Shown in pieces: positions 35,381 to 44,489 of a stretch of 64,000 nucleotides of DNA; the stretch's first letter is position 1; each line of letters opens with the position of its first letter. The position numbers and the translations under genes were made by a program. Source of the stretch: JAAFJM01 sp964529175 (GTDB lineage Bacteria; Bacteroidota; Bacteroidia; UKL13-3); NCBI GenBank assembly GCA_964529175.1, contig CAZGVO010000011.1, forward strand, positions 62,001 to 126,000. The letters run 5' to 3'. The notes below the pieces were generated by a model. That model did not search any database. It saw nothing but the letters and a program-made list of their open reading frames with translations, and had not been told where the DNA came from.

Positions 35381-38300
35381 TTACCTAATCAATGTAAAAT
35401 TACCTTTAAGTTGTTTAACTTCATTGTCGTTATTGGTATAATCAACAATATAGTAGTAAACATCTTCTTGGCAAGGGTTTCCATCAAAAGTTCCATCCCA
35501 GCCTTTGTTTACATTATTGCTGGTAAAAATTAATTGCCCCCAACGGTTATAAATACTTAAAACTGCTCCTTTTGAGTTTTTGTACAATACTCTAAACTCT
35601 TCGTTTAATCCATTTTGATTAGGCGTAAATGCATTAGGAATAAAAATATTATTACTACCTTTAATGTATAATAATTTAGAGGTTGTATCGCTACAAATGC
35701 GGTTGATGGCTTTAAGTTGGACGCGATAAAAGCCTTCTTCTAAGAAATGGTAGATAGGATTTTGTATGTTACTAAATATAGTGTTTTCAAAAGTCCATAT
35801 ATAGTTGTTCGCAGATTTACTATTCGATACAAACTGAACTGGTTTGTCAATATTGGGATTTATTGGTTTATAATTAAAATCAGCAATAGGTTGAGCCACT
35901 ACTTCAATGGTTTTTTCACTGTTATTGTTGCAAAAGTTTCTAGAAACATTGTATTTTACCTTAAAAAAGCCAGTAACATTAGGTGTAAATAATCTATTAA
36001 ATATATGTTCACCTAAAAATACTCCTACAGTGTCAACAGGAGTAATTATAATTGGTTTTGAATATTGACAAACTAATGTATCACTGAGTTCAAAATTGGC
36101 ACTAGGCATAGTAGTATATTGAACTGTTAAGCTATCTGCCGCCACTCCGCATCTGTTTACCCCATTGAAAACCAAAGTTACCATTCCTGTTTTACTAGTT
36201 GTGGCAGTAAACTTGGCAGCAAATAATTTATTGTTTTCAAAAGTACCATCAGTATTTTCTTTCCAAAATATTGAATCGTAGTTAATAGCCGAAGCCTTTA
36301 ATTGCAGGGTTAACTCATTGCAAAGTACAGTATCGATTCCGGCATATACCAAAGGCAATGAGTTTAATAACACTTGAGTGGTATCAAAATTTATACAACC
36401 ATTATTGTTAGTTACTTTAACCCAGTAGTTTCCATTCGAAAAAATATTGGTAAAGGGCGTAGTGTCGCCCGTACTCCAAAGCTGACTTTTAAAACCGCTT
36501 ACGCCAATTTTACCTACTTCTACACATAAATAAGTAATAGGGGGTAAGTTGGGTTGTGGAATAGGATGTAAATCAATTCGTGCATTTTGGGAAATAACGC
36601 TATCGCAATAGCTCCTAGTAATTACCCTGTAGCTTCCACTATCGGTTGATTGTAAGGAATTAATAACTAAAGAATCGAATGTGGCGTTTACAATATCAAT
36701 ATTATTTTTTTGCCATTGATAGGTAACCGCGCCAAAGCCAGTTGCTTTAGCCTTTAAAACCGCCCTTGTATTTATACATTGGGTAATACTTTGGGGTTGA
36801 AGGGTGATTTTTGTATTGGGAATAATTGCAAGTTTTATAATATTAGAAGTCACGCTATCGCATAAACTTCTAATTTTTACTGAATAGTTTCCAGTATCGT
36901 TATAATTAATGTTGTTTATTACTAATGAATCGGCAGTTTGCCCTAAAAGATTGGTATTTCCTTTTCTCCATTGGTAAGTTACTACACCCGCCCCAAAGGC
37001 CTTTGCATAAAAAGTAGCCCTTGTATTAATACATTGGTTAATGGCTTGTGGTTGTGAAGTAATTAAGGTATTTTTATACAAACTTAAATTCACTGTATCG
37101 CTTAACACAACTATACATTTGCCCGTAGCTTTTAATTGGTAAAAACCAGTATCTGAATTATTGATGTTATTTAATATTAGCGAATCTTTATTTGCACCTA
37201 AAATAGGAATTCCATTTTTAAACCATTGGTAAATTATATTGGTATCATTATTTACGTTAGCTTTAAAAATAGCCTTTGAGCCCGAACATTGTATTAAACT
37301 ATTGGGTTGTTTTACAAAAATGGGCATATAAACTTTTAATTTAGCAATGTTTGAAACTAAGCTATCGCAATATGATGAAACCAAAACGGTATAATTAGCT
37401 GAATCGTTAAAGTTAGTATTAGTTATAACCAGCGAATCAGCATTAGCACCTATAATATTTATTCCATTTTTTTTCCATTGATAAGATACAACCCCATAGC
37501 CAGTAGCAATTACTTTGAATTGGGTGCTACTATCTTTACAAATTGAAACACTTTTAGGCTGACTGAGTATAGTTGTGCCTCTAAATACCGACAGCTTCAC
37601 AATATTTGAAAATACTATATCGCATAAGCTTCGTATTTCAACAGAATAATCGCCAGAATCTAAATAATTTATATTGTTTAAAACTAAAGAATCTTTTGTT
37701 TGACCTGCAATAATATTATTGCCTTTTCTCCATATATAATTTAAAGTTCCCGGGCCAATGGCTTTAACTTTAAAAACAGCGACTGTATTTCTGCACTGCA
37801 AGATAGGTTGGGGTTGTTGATTAATTATAATAGTGCTCGAAATTGTTAATTTTACAGTATCACTTATTGTAGAAGTACATTTTCCATTTACCTTTAAATA
37901 ATAAAAGCCAGTATCTGCATTAGTTACATTATTTATAACTAAAGAATCCTTGTTTGCTCCGGCAATTAAAATCCCTCTTTTAAACCATTGATAAGTAATA
38001 TTGGTATCGCCATTTACCGAAGTTTTAAAAACTGCTCTTGAATTTGGGCATTGTATTAAACTTATGGGTTGTTTAACAAAAATTGGTTTTAATATTTTAA
38101 GTTTAGCAATACTTGAAAGCACACTATCGCAGTTAGCTGTAACTAATACCGAGTAATTTGCAGTATCGTTGTAATTGGCATTTGAAATAATAAGTGAATC
38201 AGCATTGGCACCAATAATGTTTACACCATTTTTTTTCCATTGATAGGTAAATGCTATTGAGCTATTGACAACTACATTAAATTTGGCAGTGCTATCTGGG

Positions 38301-39538
38301 CAAACTGAAATATCTTTAGGTTGACTTATAATATTTAACCTAAGCGATACCGTAAAACTATCTTTTTGCACACAGCCGTTCACATCGGTAGTAGTTAGCA
38401 CATATTTAGTGTTACTTAAAGGAGTAAGTATTGGGTTTAAACAATTGGTACAACTAAGTCCATTTGCAGGCGACCAACTATAAGTAATAGGTTGAAAAAA
38501 AGAACTTACCGTAGCTGTATTTGTAAGTTGTATTGGGTTACTTCCACAAACTAATGTATCTTTTTGGAGAGTTAATTTTAAATCCGAAATTCTAACAATG
38601 GTGGTAATGGTATCAGCACAACCAAAAGTAGGATAAGGTTTTGTAATTAATTTAAATTTATTAAAAACAGTAGGTGTTGAAATGTTTAATACTTGATTAC
38701 TTCCTAATAAAGTTGAAAAAGTAGAGTCATACCACTTATATTCAGTAAAACCACTAGGACCAATAAGTGTTGAAATAGGGTTTCCTTTGCATGAAATTAC
38801 GGATGCTTTAAATTCATCACAGTTTACATCTACATAACCATATCCAAAATGACCACCTTGATCACAGTCGCCAGTTGAAAAATTTACAGCTATGGTTTTG
38901 CCCCCATATCCCGATAAATCTAAATTAGCTGATGACCAATTTTTGTAATAAACATCTGTTGCACCTACACGCAAAAATCCTGGTAATGAAGATGTTGCAA
39001 CAAAGTTAAAGTTTACACAACTTAAAGGAGCGTTTGTTGCAGAGTCTACAGCACTAACTGTAAAACGCGGCTGTTCTGAAGCAATATGTTGTGGGTCTTG
39101 AAAAACTACAGCATATTTAAAAATGAGTTTATAATTGTTTACTCCTGCTGGAATTCGGATAAAATAACGAGCCCTTTCAGCTTGAGCTCCATCAATGTTA
39201 TTGCCTAATTTGAGTGAATAATTACCACCGTCAGGTGCCACTACAGGAAAGTTGCCATATGGGTCGGTTCCTGTTCCAGACATAAGCGTGTGGCGGCCAT
39301 TAATTGCAGATGTAGAATTATTTGTTATTATTGGACAACAAGTTCCAGTAAAAAATTGCCAATTGTTTACATTCCCATTTTCAAAATCAATATTTGGCGG
39401 GCAAAACACGGTTTGTGCATTTAATTTTGAAGAAATATTTAATGTAAGTATAATGGCAAGCGCCATACTTAAAAAGTTATTTCTATTTTTAAGTATTAGA
39501 TTGTAAAGGATTTGTATATTGAAATTAGGAATTAACAT
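35381..39538 (-). CDS. giant Ig-repeat surface protein with T9SS type B (CHU_C) domain
   Basis: A 1385-residue exported protein. The signal segment ends near residue 41 (NISSKLNAQ); a shorter start at Met25 is possible. Residues about 45-245 form a lectin or MAM-like N-terminal domain with paired Cys. Seven Ig-like repeats of about 83 residues follow (about 403-483, 486-566, 570-651, 656-735, 738-820, 825-904, 908-990), each with a YQWxKxG core and NYxDTGNYSV. Repeats 4-6 copy repeats 1-3 in order. A PKD-like domain lies at about 1220-1295. The C-terminus is a gliding-motility-associated type B sorting domain (FIPNAFTPNQNGLNE, YNRWGQLIF, GWDGTFDG). An adhesin role is inferred. Confidence 0.93.
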   Translation of the reverse strand: MLIPNFNIQILYNLILKNRNNFLSMALAIILTLNISSKLNAQTVFCPPNIDFENGNVNNWQFFTGTCCPIITNNSTSAINGRHTLMSGTGTDPYGNFPVVAPDGGNYSLKLGNNIDGAQAERARYFIRIPAGVNNYKLIFKYAVVFQDPQHIASEQPRFTVSAVDSATNAPLSCVNFNFVATSSLPGFLRVGATDVYYKNWSSANLDLSGYGGKTIAVNFSTGDCDQGGHFGYGYVDVNCDEFKASVISCKGNPISTLIGPSGFTEYKWYDSTFSTLLGSNQVLNISTPTVFNKFKLITKPYPTFGCADTITTIVRISDLKLTLQKDTLVCGSNPIQLTNTATVSSFFQPITYSWSPANGLSCTNCLNPILTPLSNTKYVLTTTDVNGCVQKDSFTVSLRLNIISQPKDISVCPDSTAKFNVVVNSSIAFTYQWKKNGVNIIGANADSLIISNANYNDTANYSVLVTANCDSVLSSIAKLKILKPIFVKQPISLIQCPNSRAVFKTSVNGDTNITYQWFKRGILIAGANKDSLVINNVTNADTGFYYLKVNGKCTSTISDTVKLTISSTIIINQQPQPILQCRNTVAVFKVKAIGPGTLNYIWRKGNNIIAGQTKDSLVLNNINYLDSGDYSVEIRSLCDIVFSNIVKLSVFRGTTILSQPKSVSICKDSSTQFKVIATGYGVVSYQWKKNGINIIGANADSLVITNTNFNDSANYTVLVSSYCDSLVSNIAKLKVYMPIFVKQPNSLIQCSGSKAIFKANVNNDTNIIYQWFKNGIPILGANKDSLILNNINNSDTGFYQLKATGKCIVVLSDTVNLSLYKNTLITSQPQAINQCINTRATFYAKAFGAGVVTYQWRKGNTNLLGQTADSLVINNINYNDTGNYSVKIRSLCDSVTSNIIKLAIIPNTKITLQPQSITQCINTRAVLKAKATGFGAVTYQWQKNNIDIVNATFDSLVINSLQSTDSGSYRVITRSYCDSVISQNARIDLHPIPQPNLPPITYLCVEVGKIGVSGFKSQLWSTGDTTPFTNIFSNGNYWVKVTNNNGCINFDTTQVLLNSLPLVYAGIDTVLCNELTLQLKASAINYDSIFWKENTDGTFENNKLFAAKFTATTSKTGMVTLVFNGVNRCGVAADSLTVQYTTMPSANFELSDTLVCQYSKPIIITPVDTVGVFLGEHIFNRLFTPNVTGFFKVKYNVSRNFCNNNSEKTIEVVAQPIADFNYKPINPNIDKPVQFVSNSKSANNYIWTFENTIFSNIQNPIYHFLEEGFYRVQLKAINRICSDTTSKLLYIKGSNNIFIPNAFTPNQNGLNEEFRVLYKNSKGAVLSIYNRWGQLIFTSNNVNKGWDGTFDGNPCQEDVYYYIVDYTNNDNEVKQLKGNFTLIR

Positions 39539-39573
39539 TATTAATTTGTAAGTATGAGCTAGAACTTACCTTT

Positions 39574-39604
39574 CAAATATATTAATTAGTTATTAGTATA
39601 ACAA
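39574..39604 (-). promoter_or_regulatory. promoter of the Ig-repeat surface protein gene
   Basis: On the minus strand TTG (39602-39604), 20 bp, then TATATTTG (39581-39574). The predicted transcript starts about 29 nt before the ATG at 39538. Confidence 0.6.
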
Positions 39605-39680
39605 GTATAATCAATCATTATCCAGAGGATTATTTTATTCCTATAATTAACATTATGTTAAATAATAGTTTTGGATGTAA

Positions 39681-39713
39681 AAAAACCGACTATGTTTTAT
39701 ATAGTCGGTTTTT
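39681..39713 (-). terminator. terminator of the TPR gene
   Basis: 13-bp arms (39681-39693 with 39701-39713, core CCGACTAT/ATAGTCGG), 7-nt loop, A-run and T-run flanks, 24 bp after the stop of the 39737 gene. Confidence 0.88.
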
Positions 39714-39736
39714 ATGGTATTTAGCAAATTTAGGTA

Positions 39737-41140
39737 CTACCCTTTTTTCTTGCTATTGATAATTGCTTCTTCTTTTTTCTTACGGTATTCGTTCGATTTA
39801 TTTTCATCACCCATACCAGCATAAATTGTTTGTAAGCTATAATACGCATCCTTTAAATACGCATATTTGCTAGCTCTGTCTTCAGGAGTTTTTTCTGATT
39901 TGGCTAACGCTATTTCTTCCACTTTTTCAAATTGTGAAACTGCTACTCTAAAAATACTGTCTTGTACTTTTTTGTAGCTAGCGTATTTTTTATCGTATTC
40001 AGCTTGTGTTTTAGCTTCAATAGTATTTATTTTTTCAGCAATTGCAGCAGTTTTGTTATTGGTAATAGCACCTAAATTGTAGTACGCATCAATCATATCA
40101 GGGTTTAAATCAATTGCTTTAAAGTAATCAGCCTCCGCTTTAGCTACATTTGCCGCAGCTTTTTTATTTAACTCAGCCACTTTAGTCATTATTTCTTTTG
40201 CATTTGCTTCTAATTGTTTTTTAGTAGCTGCATTTTTTTCGGCTTTTGCTTTTTTGTTTGCTTCGTCAGCTTGTTTTTTTAGTTTTTGAGCTTCTTTGGT
40301 AGCGCCTGTTGCTGCGTTATCGTAAAGATTTCCTCTAGTATAAATCAAATCTGGATCATCAGGTTTTTGCTCGTTAGCTAATTCCACTTTTTGCATCAAT
40401 ACGTCTAGTTTATTTTGAGCTATGTATATATTAATTTCTTGGCCAATTAAATCTTTCTTTTCAGGAAACAAAGTTCTTCCTTTTTCTAAGTAGCTAATAG
40501 CCAAACTAGTATCACCTTCTTCTAAGTAAATATTGGTTAAGTAAGCGTAAATCAAATGATCTTGGTAGTCTAATTCAATTAAACGTTTTAAGTATCTTTT
40601 TTGATCGTCTTTATTTTTTTCTTTGTTAGCAAAATAAAATTGATTGAAAACAATTGACTTTTCGGTTAAGTTGTTGCTTTTCATATCTCCATTTTTATCA
40701 AAAGGAATTAAATCAATAACCAATTGGTAATAAGTTTGAACTTTTGCATAATCACCTCTTTGGCTAGCTTCGTAAGCAGCACTATTACAAGCAAATGCAG
40801 CATTTACTATATTGTATTCAATTTGCTCTTTGTAAATTTCTTTTTTATCTAACTCTAAGCAACGTTTTGCCGCCAAAGCCCATTTTTCCGCAGCATCAAT
40901 ATCTAATTTTCTTACTTTTTCATCTTTCGATGTAGCAATGGTATCGTAAATAGCCGCTCTAAAATAAAGCATTTTTACATTATCCTTAGTATCAGGATGT
41001 TCAAATGCGGCATCAATGGCTTTTTTAGCATCTTCCATTTCTGCATTGTTAAAGTATAGAGCAGCTGACTCTATTTGACTTTTTTGTGCCCAACCACTCA
41101 GGGTAACTAAGCACAGTAAAACTAAAAGCGTTTTTTTCAT
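39737..41140 (-). CDS. exported TPR/coiled-coil protein
   Basis: A 467-residue protein with a signal peptide (about 1-18, LSGWAQ). TPR-type helical pairs occupy about 20-275 and 335-460 (HLIYAYLTNIYLEEGDTS, PDDPDLIYTRGNLYDN, NPDMIDAYYNLGAITN). A highly charged Lys/Ala/Glu coiled coil of about 50 residues (about 283-335) lies between them. Such proteins are common periplasmic scaffolds in Bacteroidota; no partner is suggested by neighbours. A full consensus promoter lies at 41189-41218 and a strong terminator at 39681-39713, so it is monocistronic. Confidence 0.88.
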   Translation of the reverse strand: MKKTLLVLLCLVTLSGWAQKSQIESAALYFNNAEMEDAKKAIDAAFEHPDTKDNVKMLYFRAAIYDTIATSKDEKVRKLDIDAAEKWALAAKRCLELDKKEIYKEQIEYNIVNAAFACNSAAYEASQRGDYAKVQTYYQLVIDLIPFDKNGDMKSNNLTEKSIVFNQFYFANKEKNKDDQKRYLKRLIELDYQDHLIYAYLTNIYLEEGDTSLAISYLEKGRTLFPEKKDLIGQEINIYIAQNKLDVLMQKVELANEQKPDDPDLIYTRGNLYDNAATGATKEAQKLKKQADEANKKAKAEKNAATKKQLEANAKEIMTKVAELNKKAAANVAKAEADYFKAIDLNPDMIDAYYNLGAITNNKTAAIAEKINTIEAKTQAEYDKKYASYKKVQDSIFRVAVSQFEKVEEIALAKSEKTPEDRASKYAYLKDAYYSLQTIYAGMGDENKSNEYRKKKEEAIINSKKKG

Positions 41141-41188
41141 GGTTTATTTATGTTATGTGTTATAAAATATGGTTTACAAATTGCCTGC

Positions 41189-41218
41189 CAAAAGTAACAG
41201 TAAATTGTATATAAGCAA
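41189..41218 (-). promoter_or_regulatory. consensus promoter of the TPR gene
   Basis: On the minus strand TTTTG ending at 41216, 19 bp, then TACTTTTG (41196-41189). The predicted leader is about 42 nt to the ATG at 41140. Confidence 0.65.
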
Positions 41219-41260
41219 AAGTCAGCCTAAAATTTAATAAGGTTGCTTTTGTTTATTTTT

Positions 41261-42520
41261 TTAAGCTAAAACTAATTGCAACGAGCGTCTATTACGTTGT
41301 TCCAGCAATATTTTTTTTCCTTCGGTAAATTTATTAGCCTCAGCCGATTCGTAATTACTAATGGTTAAAAGTTCTAAATTACTGTTCGATTTTACTTTAT
41401 AATTTTGCTCTAAATCGTTTATTAAATCGTTGCATTTGTGCTCGTTATAGTCAACACAAACGGTGAAACTAATAGCCGAATTTTGCATTACATTTATTTT
41501 TACGCCATAGCTTGCAAACAATGAAAAAATGCTGCTCAAATTTTCTTCTACTATAAAGCTAAAATCTTTACTAGCTATAGAAATCAGCATTTGATTTTGT
41601 TTGAAAATATAAGTTGGTATTTGGTCTTCTTTTTCTTTAGAAACCCCTACTGTTGTGCCCTCATCGCCTGGATTGATAAACGATTTTACGTACAAAGGAA
41701 TTTCTTTGTTTAAAAGGGGCTGAATGGTTTTTGGGTGAATTACCGTTGCTCCATAAAAGGCCATTTCAATGGCTTTGTTATAACTCAAACCCGAAATTTT
41801 CACAGCTTCTGCAAAACGTTTTGGGTCGGCATTCATTACTCCGGCTACGTCTTTCCAAATGGTTACACTTTCGGCATCTAAACAAAAAGCAAAAATGGCT
41901 GCACTGTAATCAGAACCTTCTCTGCCCAATGTTACCGTGGTATTAACCGAACTGCGACCAATAAAACCTTGGGTAATAACCATCTTTTTTTGAACGATTG
42001 GTTTTAAGGTTTTGGCTATTTTTTCGTTGGTTAAACTCCAATTTACTTTTCCTTCGCGGTAAGTATTATCGGTACTGATAAAATTTTGAGCATCCATCCA
42101 ACGGTTTTTTAAACCAGCTTCGTTTAAGTAAGTACTTACTATTTTGGTAGAAATAATTTCGCCATAACTAACTATTTGGTCGTAATGGTAATCGTAATTA
42201 TTATCAGGCTCCGCCTCTAGCAAACATTCTAATTCAATAAAAATGTTTTCTATATCGTCAAAAGCGTGGCTTTGCGTTTGTGGTAATAATTTATCAATAA
42301 TATTATAATGAAATTGCTTTATTTCCTCAAAAGTTGAGTACTTAGCATCGGTTTTATTAAAATAGGCTTCTACTAATTTTTCTAATAAATTAGTAGTTTT
42401 TCCCATTGCTGAAATAACAATTAATACATTTTCGTTGGCAAAATTGCCTAACACTTTTGCGACATTTCTGACCGCATCTGCATCTTTTACCGATGCACCC
42501 CCAAATTTAAAAACTTTCAT
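41261..42520 (-). CDS. aspartate kinase, monofunctional
   Basis: A 419-residue enzyme that phosphorylates aspartate, the first step to lysine, threonine, methionine and diaminopimelate. The N-terminal KFGGASVKDADAV motif, the catalytic TLGREGSDYSAAIFA loop and DPKRF are present. Residues about 300-410 form the ACT regulatory region (ISIASKDFSFIVEENLSSIF, INVMQNSAISFTV). There is no homoserine dehydrogenase fused. The second ACT repeat looks short. Which amino acid inhibits it cannot be read from sequence. Confidence 0.94.
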   Translation of the reverse strand: MKVFKFGGASVKDADAVRNVAKVLGNFANENVLIVISAMGKTTNLLEKLVEAYFNKTDAKYSTFEEIKQFHYNIIDKLLPQTQSHAFDDIENIFIELECLLEAEPDNNYDYHYDQIVSYGEIISTKIVSTYLNEAGLKNRWMDAQNFISTDNTYREGKVNWSLTNEKIAKTLKPIVQKKMVITQGFIGRSSVNTTVTLGREGSDYSAAIFAFCLDAESVTIWKDVAGVMNADPKRFAEAVKISGLSYNKAIEMAFYGATVIHPKTIQPLLNKEIPLYVKSFINPGDEGTTVGVSKEKEDQIPTYIFKQNQMLISIASKDFSFIVEENLSSIFSLFASYGVKINVMQNSAISFTVCVDYNEHKCNDLINDLEQNYKVKSNSNLELLTISNYESAEANKFTEGKKILLEQRNRRSLQLVLA

Positions 42521-42671
42521 TAATACTGATAAAATACTTGTGCCGCAAAATAAAACTAATATTTGATTTTTGATTTATGATTTGTGAATTATGATTGAGC
42601 TTTTGTTTTGGAATTATTATTTAAACTTGAAAAGCTCAAACTTTTTTGGCAATAATTTATTTATTTGCAAT

Positions 42672-42878
42672 ATGAAAATATTGTTAGATATTCCTGATAA
42701 TAAAGCAGCTTCCTTGTTAGAAGTTTTAAGAAGTATTTCTTACGTAAAAGCAAAACCTGTAACTGAGCAAAAAGCACAATTGATAGCTGAATTAAAAGAG
42801 GCCGTTGATGAAATGAAGTTGATACATGCTGGTAAGAAAAAAGCCAGAAATGCTGAAGATTTTTTAAATGAGTTATAG
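42672..42878 (+). CDS. antitoxin-like small protein, partner toxin truncated
   Basis: A 68-residue protein from the ATG at 42672 (MKILLDIPDNKAASLLEVLR). The open frame runs further upstream to 42591 but that extension has no protein-like character. It has an N-terminal beta strand and a helical Lys/Glu-rich body ending ARNAEDFLNEL. This is the pattern of antitoxins paired with RelE/ParE-type toxins in Bacteroidota (KILLxIxDNKA...DLLNEL). The next frame starts inside its last codons with an overlapping ATG, the usual arrangement for such pairs, but that toxin frame is broken (42868-42927). Confidence 0.7.
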   Translation: MKILLDIPDNKAASLLEVLRSISYVKAKPVTEQKAQLIAELKEAVDEMKLIHAGKKKARNAEDFLNEL

Positions 42879-42927
42879 TGTTAAAACAATTGCTGTTTTA
42901 AAAGTCAAATTTTTTCCTTTGCGATAA
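42868..42927 (+). pseudogene. 5' remnant of a RelE/ParE-type toxin gene
   Basis: An ATG overlapping the end of the antitoxin gene opens MSYSVKTIAVLKVKFFPLR and stops after 19 codons. The first about 10 residues match the usual start of Bacteroidota RelE/ParE toxins (SVKTI.VF), after which similarity is lost where the convergent zinc-ribbon gene ends (its stop codon is at 42898-42900). A full toxin is about 90-100 residues. This looks like a toxin cut off by an insertion or deletion whose junction lies near 42900. The toxin identity rests on ten residues and gene layout. Confidence 0.55.
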
Positions 42928-43881
42928 ATTCGTTTTAGTAAACTCTTTTAGTTCTTCTTTTGTAAATAACAATTTGTGATTTGGTACCTTTTCAAATTCA
43001 TTTTCTCTTCTAGGATATTTATACTTATTATGTTTATAATCTAAATAGTATTCTAGCTGAACATCTTTATACCATTCTTCTACATTGGCATATTTTTCTT
43101 TATCACGTTCATTTAGTACTTTTTTATATCCATACATTTTACAAACCAAACACTTACCGTCTTGATTGACTGCCTTATAACCGCAAATCCTACAGTCATT
43201 TAGTGAATTAAAAAAGTTATCCCTTTTTAACTTATCATTCTTACTATTCGAAATATTTTTAAACAAAAAATCAGGTACATTTTTCAATAATTCAAAAAAT
43301 CCTTCATGCCATGTATAAATATGTATATAATTTTGTTTGTAAGGATATTCCATTTCGTTTTTAGAAATTTTTACTTTTTTAAAACGTAGTTCCAATAATT
43401 CCGGATAATCATCTTGACTACTATTGTACAATTCTTCTTCAAAAGAAGCTTCTGAAAATTCGTCCCATTTATAAAAACTCCTAGTAGATTTATTATCATA
43501 ATTTAAATTCTCCTTTGAAGAAAAACCTAATTGGCTTATCTCGAGATAAGAAAATGAATTACGATGTTCGAAATAGCATTTTTTGCATAAATAATCTCCA
43601 TACCCCATTTTTATTCCACAATTAGTGCAAGTATCATTTATTACCTTTTCATACTTTTCAGTTAATCGATAAATTTTATTTAATAATTCCTTATTTTTTA
43701 TTTTTTCGTTTATACCATCGAACCTAAATTCAAAATCATGAATATGTTCATTCGCGTTGATTCCTATGTCATAGTTAATACCTAATTTTTCAAGTTCATC
43801 AAAAAAACGTTCCACAACAGTAGTTCTTTTACCGTAGCTCAAAACTTTACACCATTCTAACATTTTTTCCTTATCTGTCAT
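42898..43881 (-). CDS. zinc-ribbon protein of unknown function
   Basis: A 327-residue soluble protein I do not recognise. It contains two four-Cys zinc-binding motifs: CTNCG...CKKC at about residues 85-102 and CRICG...CLVC at about 233-250. Charged, Lys/Glu/Asn-rich sequence surrounds them. The N-terminal region (CKVLSYGKRTTVVERFFDELEKLG) looks like a small alpha/beta domain. It has no signal or membrane segment. Its 3' end abuts the truncated toxin remnant, and its codon choice looks more AT-rich than its neighbours by eye, so it may be a recent arrival. Confidence 0.72.
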   Translation of the reverse strand: MTDKEKMLEWCKVLSYGKRTTVVERFFDELEKLGINYDIGINANEHIHDFEFRFDGINEKIKNKELLNKIYRLTEKYEKVINDTCTNCGIKMGYGDYLCKKCYFEHRNSFSYLEISQLGFSSKENLNYDNKSTRSFYKWDEFSEASFEEELYNSSQDDYPELLELRFKKVKISKNEMEYPYKQNYIHIYTWHEGFFELLKNVPDFLFKNISNSKNDKLKRDNFFNSLNDCRICGYKAVNQDGKCLVCKMYGYKKVLNERDKEKYANVEEWYKDVQLEYYLDYKHNKYKYPRRENEFEKVPNHKLLFTKEELKEFTKTNLSQRKKFDF

Positions 43882-43920
43882 AATAAATCACTTAATCAAC
43901 TTATTAACTAATCAACCAAC

Positions 43921-44409
43921 CTACCCCAATTCCTCAAAAAAGCCAGTTTGTTTGTTTTTTTTGCAGTTGTTCCAATCGTAGTATCTGCCATTCATGGCTA
44001 TGTAAATTCCGGCAGGTAAGCTTTGCACAAAAGCCAAAGCGCTTCCAAGGTTAAATAATCCATCGCTTGAGCCAAATTTATACGGAATCATAGCGCCAGT
44101 TATTACCACAGTTTTACCTGGAATTTTATCAGCTAAATATTTAGCAGTTTCGGTCATGGTATCGGTTCCATGGGTAATTACTATTTTATTTTCATCGCAA
44201 CGCTGGCAACTTTCCAATATGATATTTCTATCCGTATCGGTCATTTCTAAACTGTCAATTAGCATCAATGTGCGAACGCTTAAATCTAATCGGCTGCGGC
44301 CAAGTTTCAGAATTTCATTGATATGTGAATCTTTAAAGAACAATTGTCCTGTTAATTCATTGTATTCTTTATCAAAAGTTCCGCCTGTTACAAATAGTCT
44401 AATTGCCAT
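43921..44409 (-). CDS. short asparaginase-domain protein
   Basis: A 162-residue protein equal to only the N-terminal domain of a type I/II asparaginase (full enzymes are about 330 residues). Both threonine motifs are present: TGGTFD near residue 9 and THGTDTMTET near residue 79, with the Lys of the usual DK replaced in context by ADK further on. VVITGAMIPYKFGSSDG follows. The missing C-terminal domain normally completes the active site across subunits, so amidase activity is uncertain. Similar short forms are common in Bacteroidota, which argues against simple truncation. Confidence 0.82.
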   Translation of the reverse strand: MAIRLFVTGGTFDKEYNELTGQLFFKDSHINEILKLGRSRLDLSVRTLMLIDSLEMTDTDRNIILESCQRCDENKIVITHGTDTMTETAKYLADKIPGKTVVITGAMIPYKFGSSDGLFNLGSALAFVQSLPAGIYIAMNGRYYDWNNCKKNKQTGFFEELG

Positions 44410-44458
44410 AATTAATAATTAATTTACGCTGCAAGAATAAGGAATTGAATAAGGCTAT

Positions 44459-44466
44459 TATATTTG
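44459..44466 (+). promoter_or_regulatory. -7 box upstream of the alkaline phosphatase gene
   Basis: TATATTTG matches TAnnTTTG. It lies inside the 5' end of the longest open frame (TTG at 44445), so it favours translation from the TTG at 44490 instead. No clear -33 element. Confidence 0.4.
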
Positions 44467-44489
44467 AACCCAATAAATTTTTTAAACAA

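Noticed and set aside
43921..44409. Asparaginase as a truncated pseudogene
   Set aside because: It lacks the C-terminal domain but ends cleanly, and single-domain forms of this size are common in Bacteroidota.
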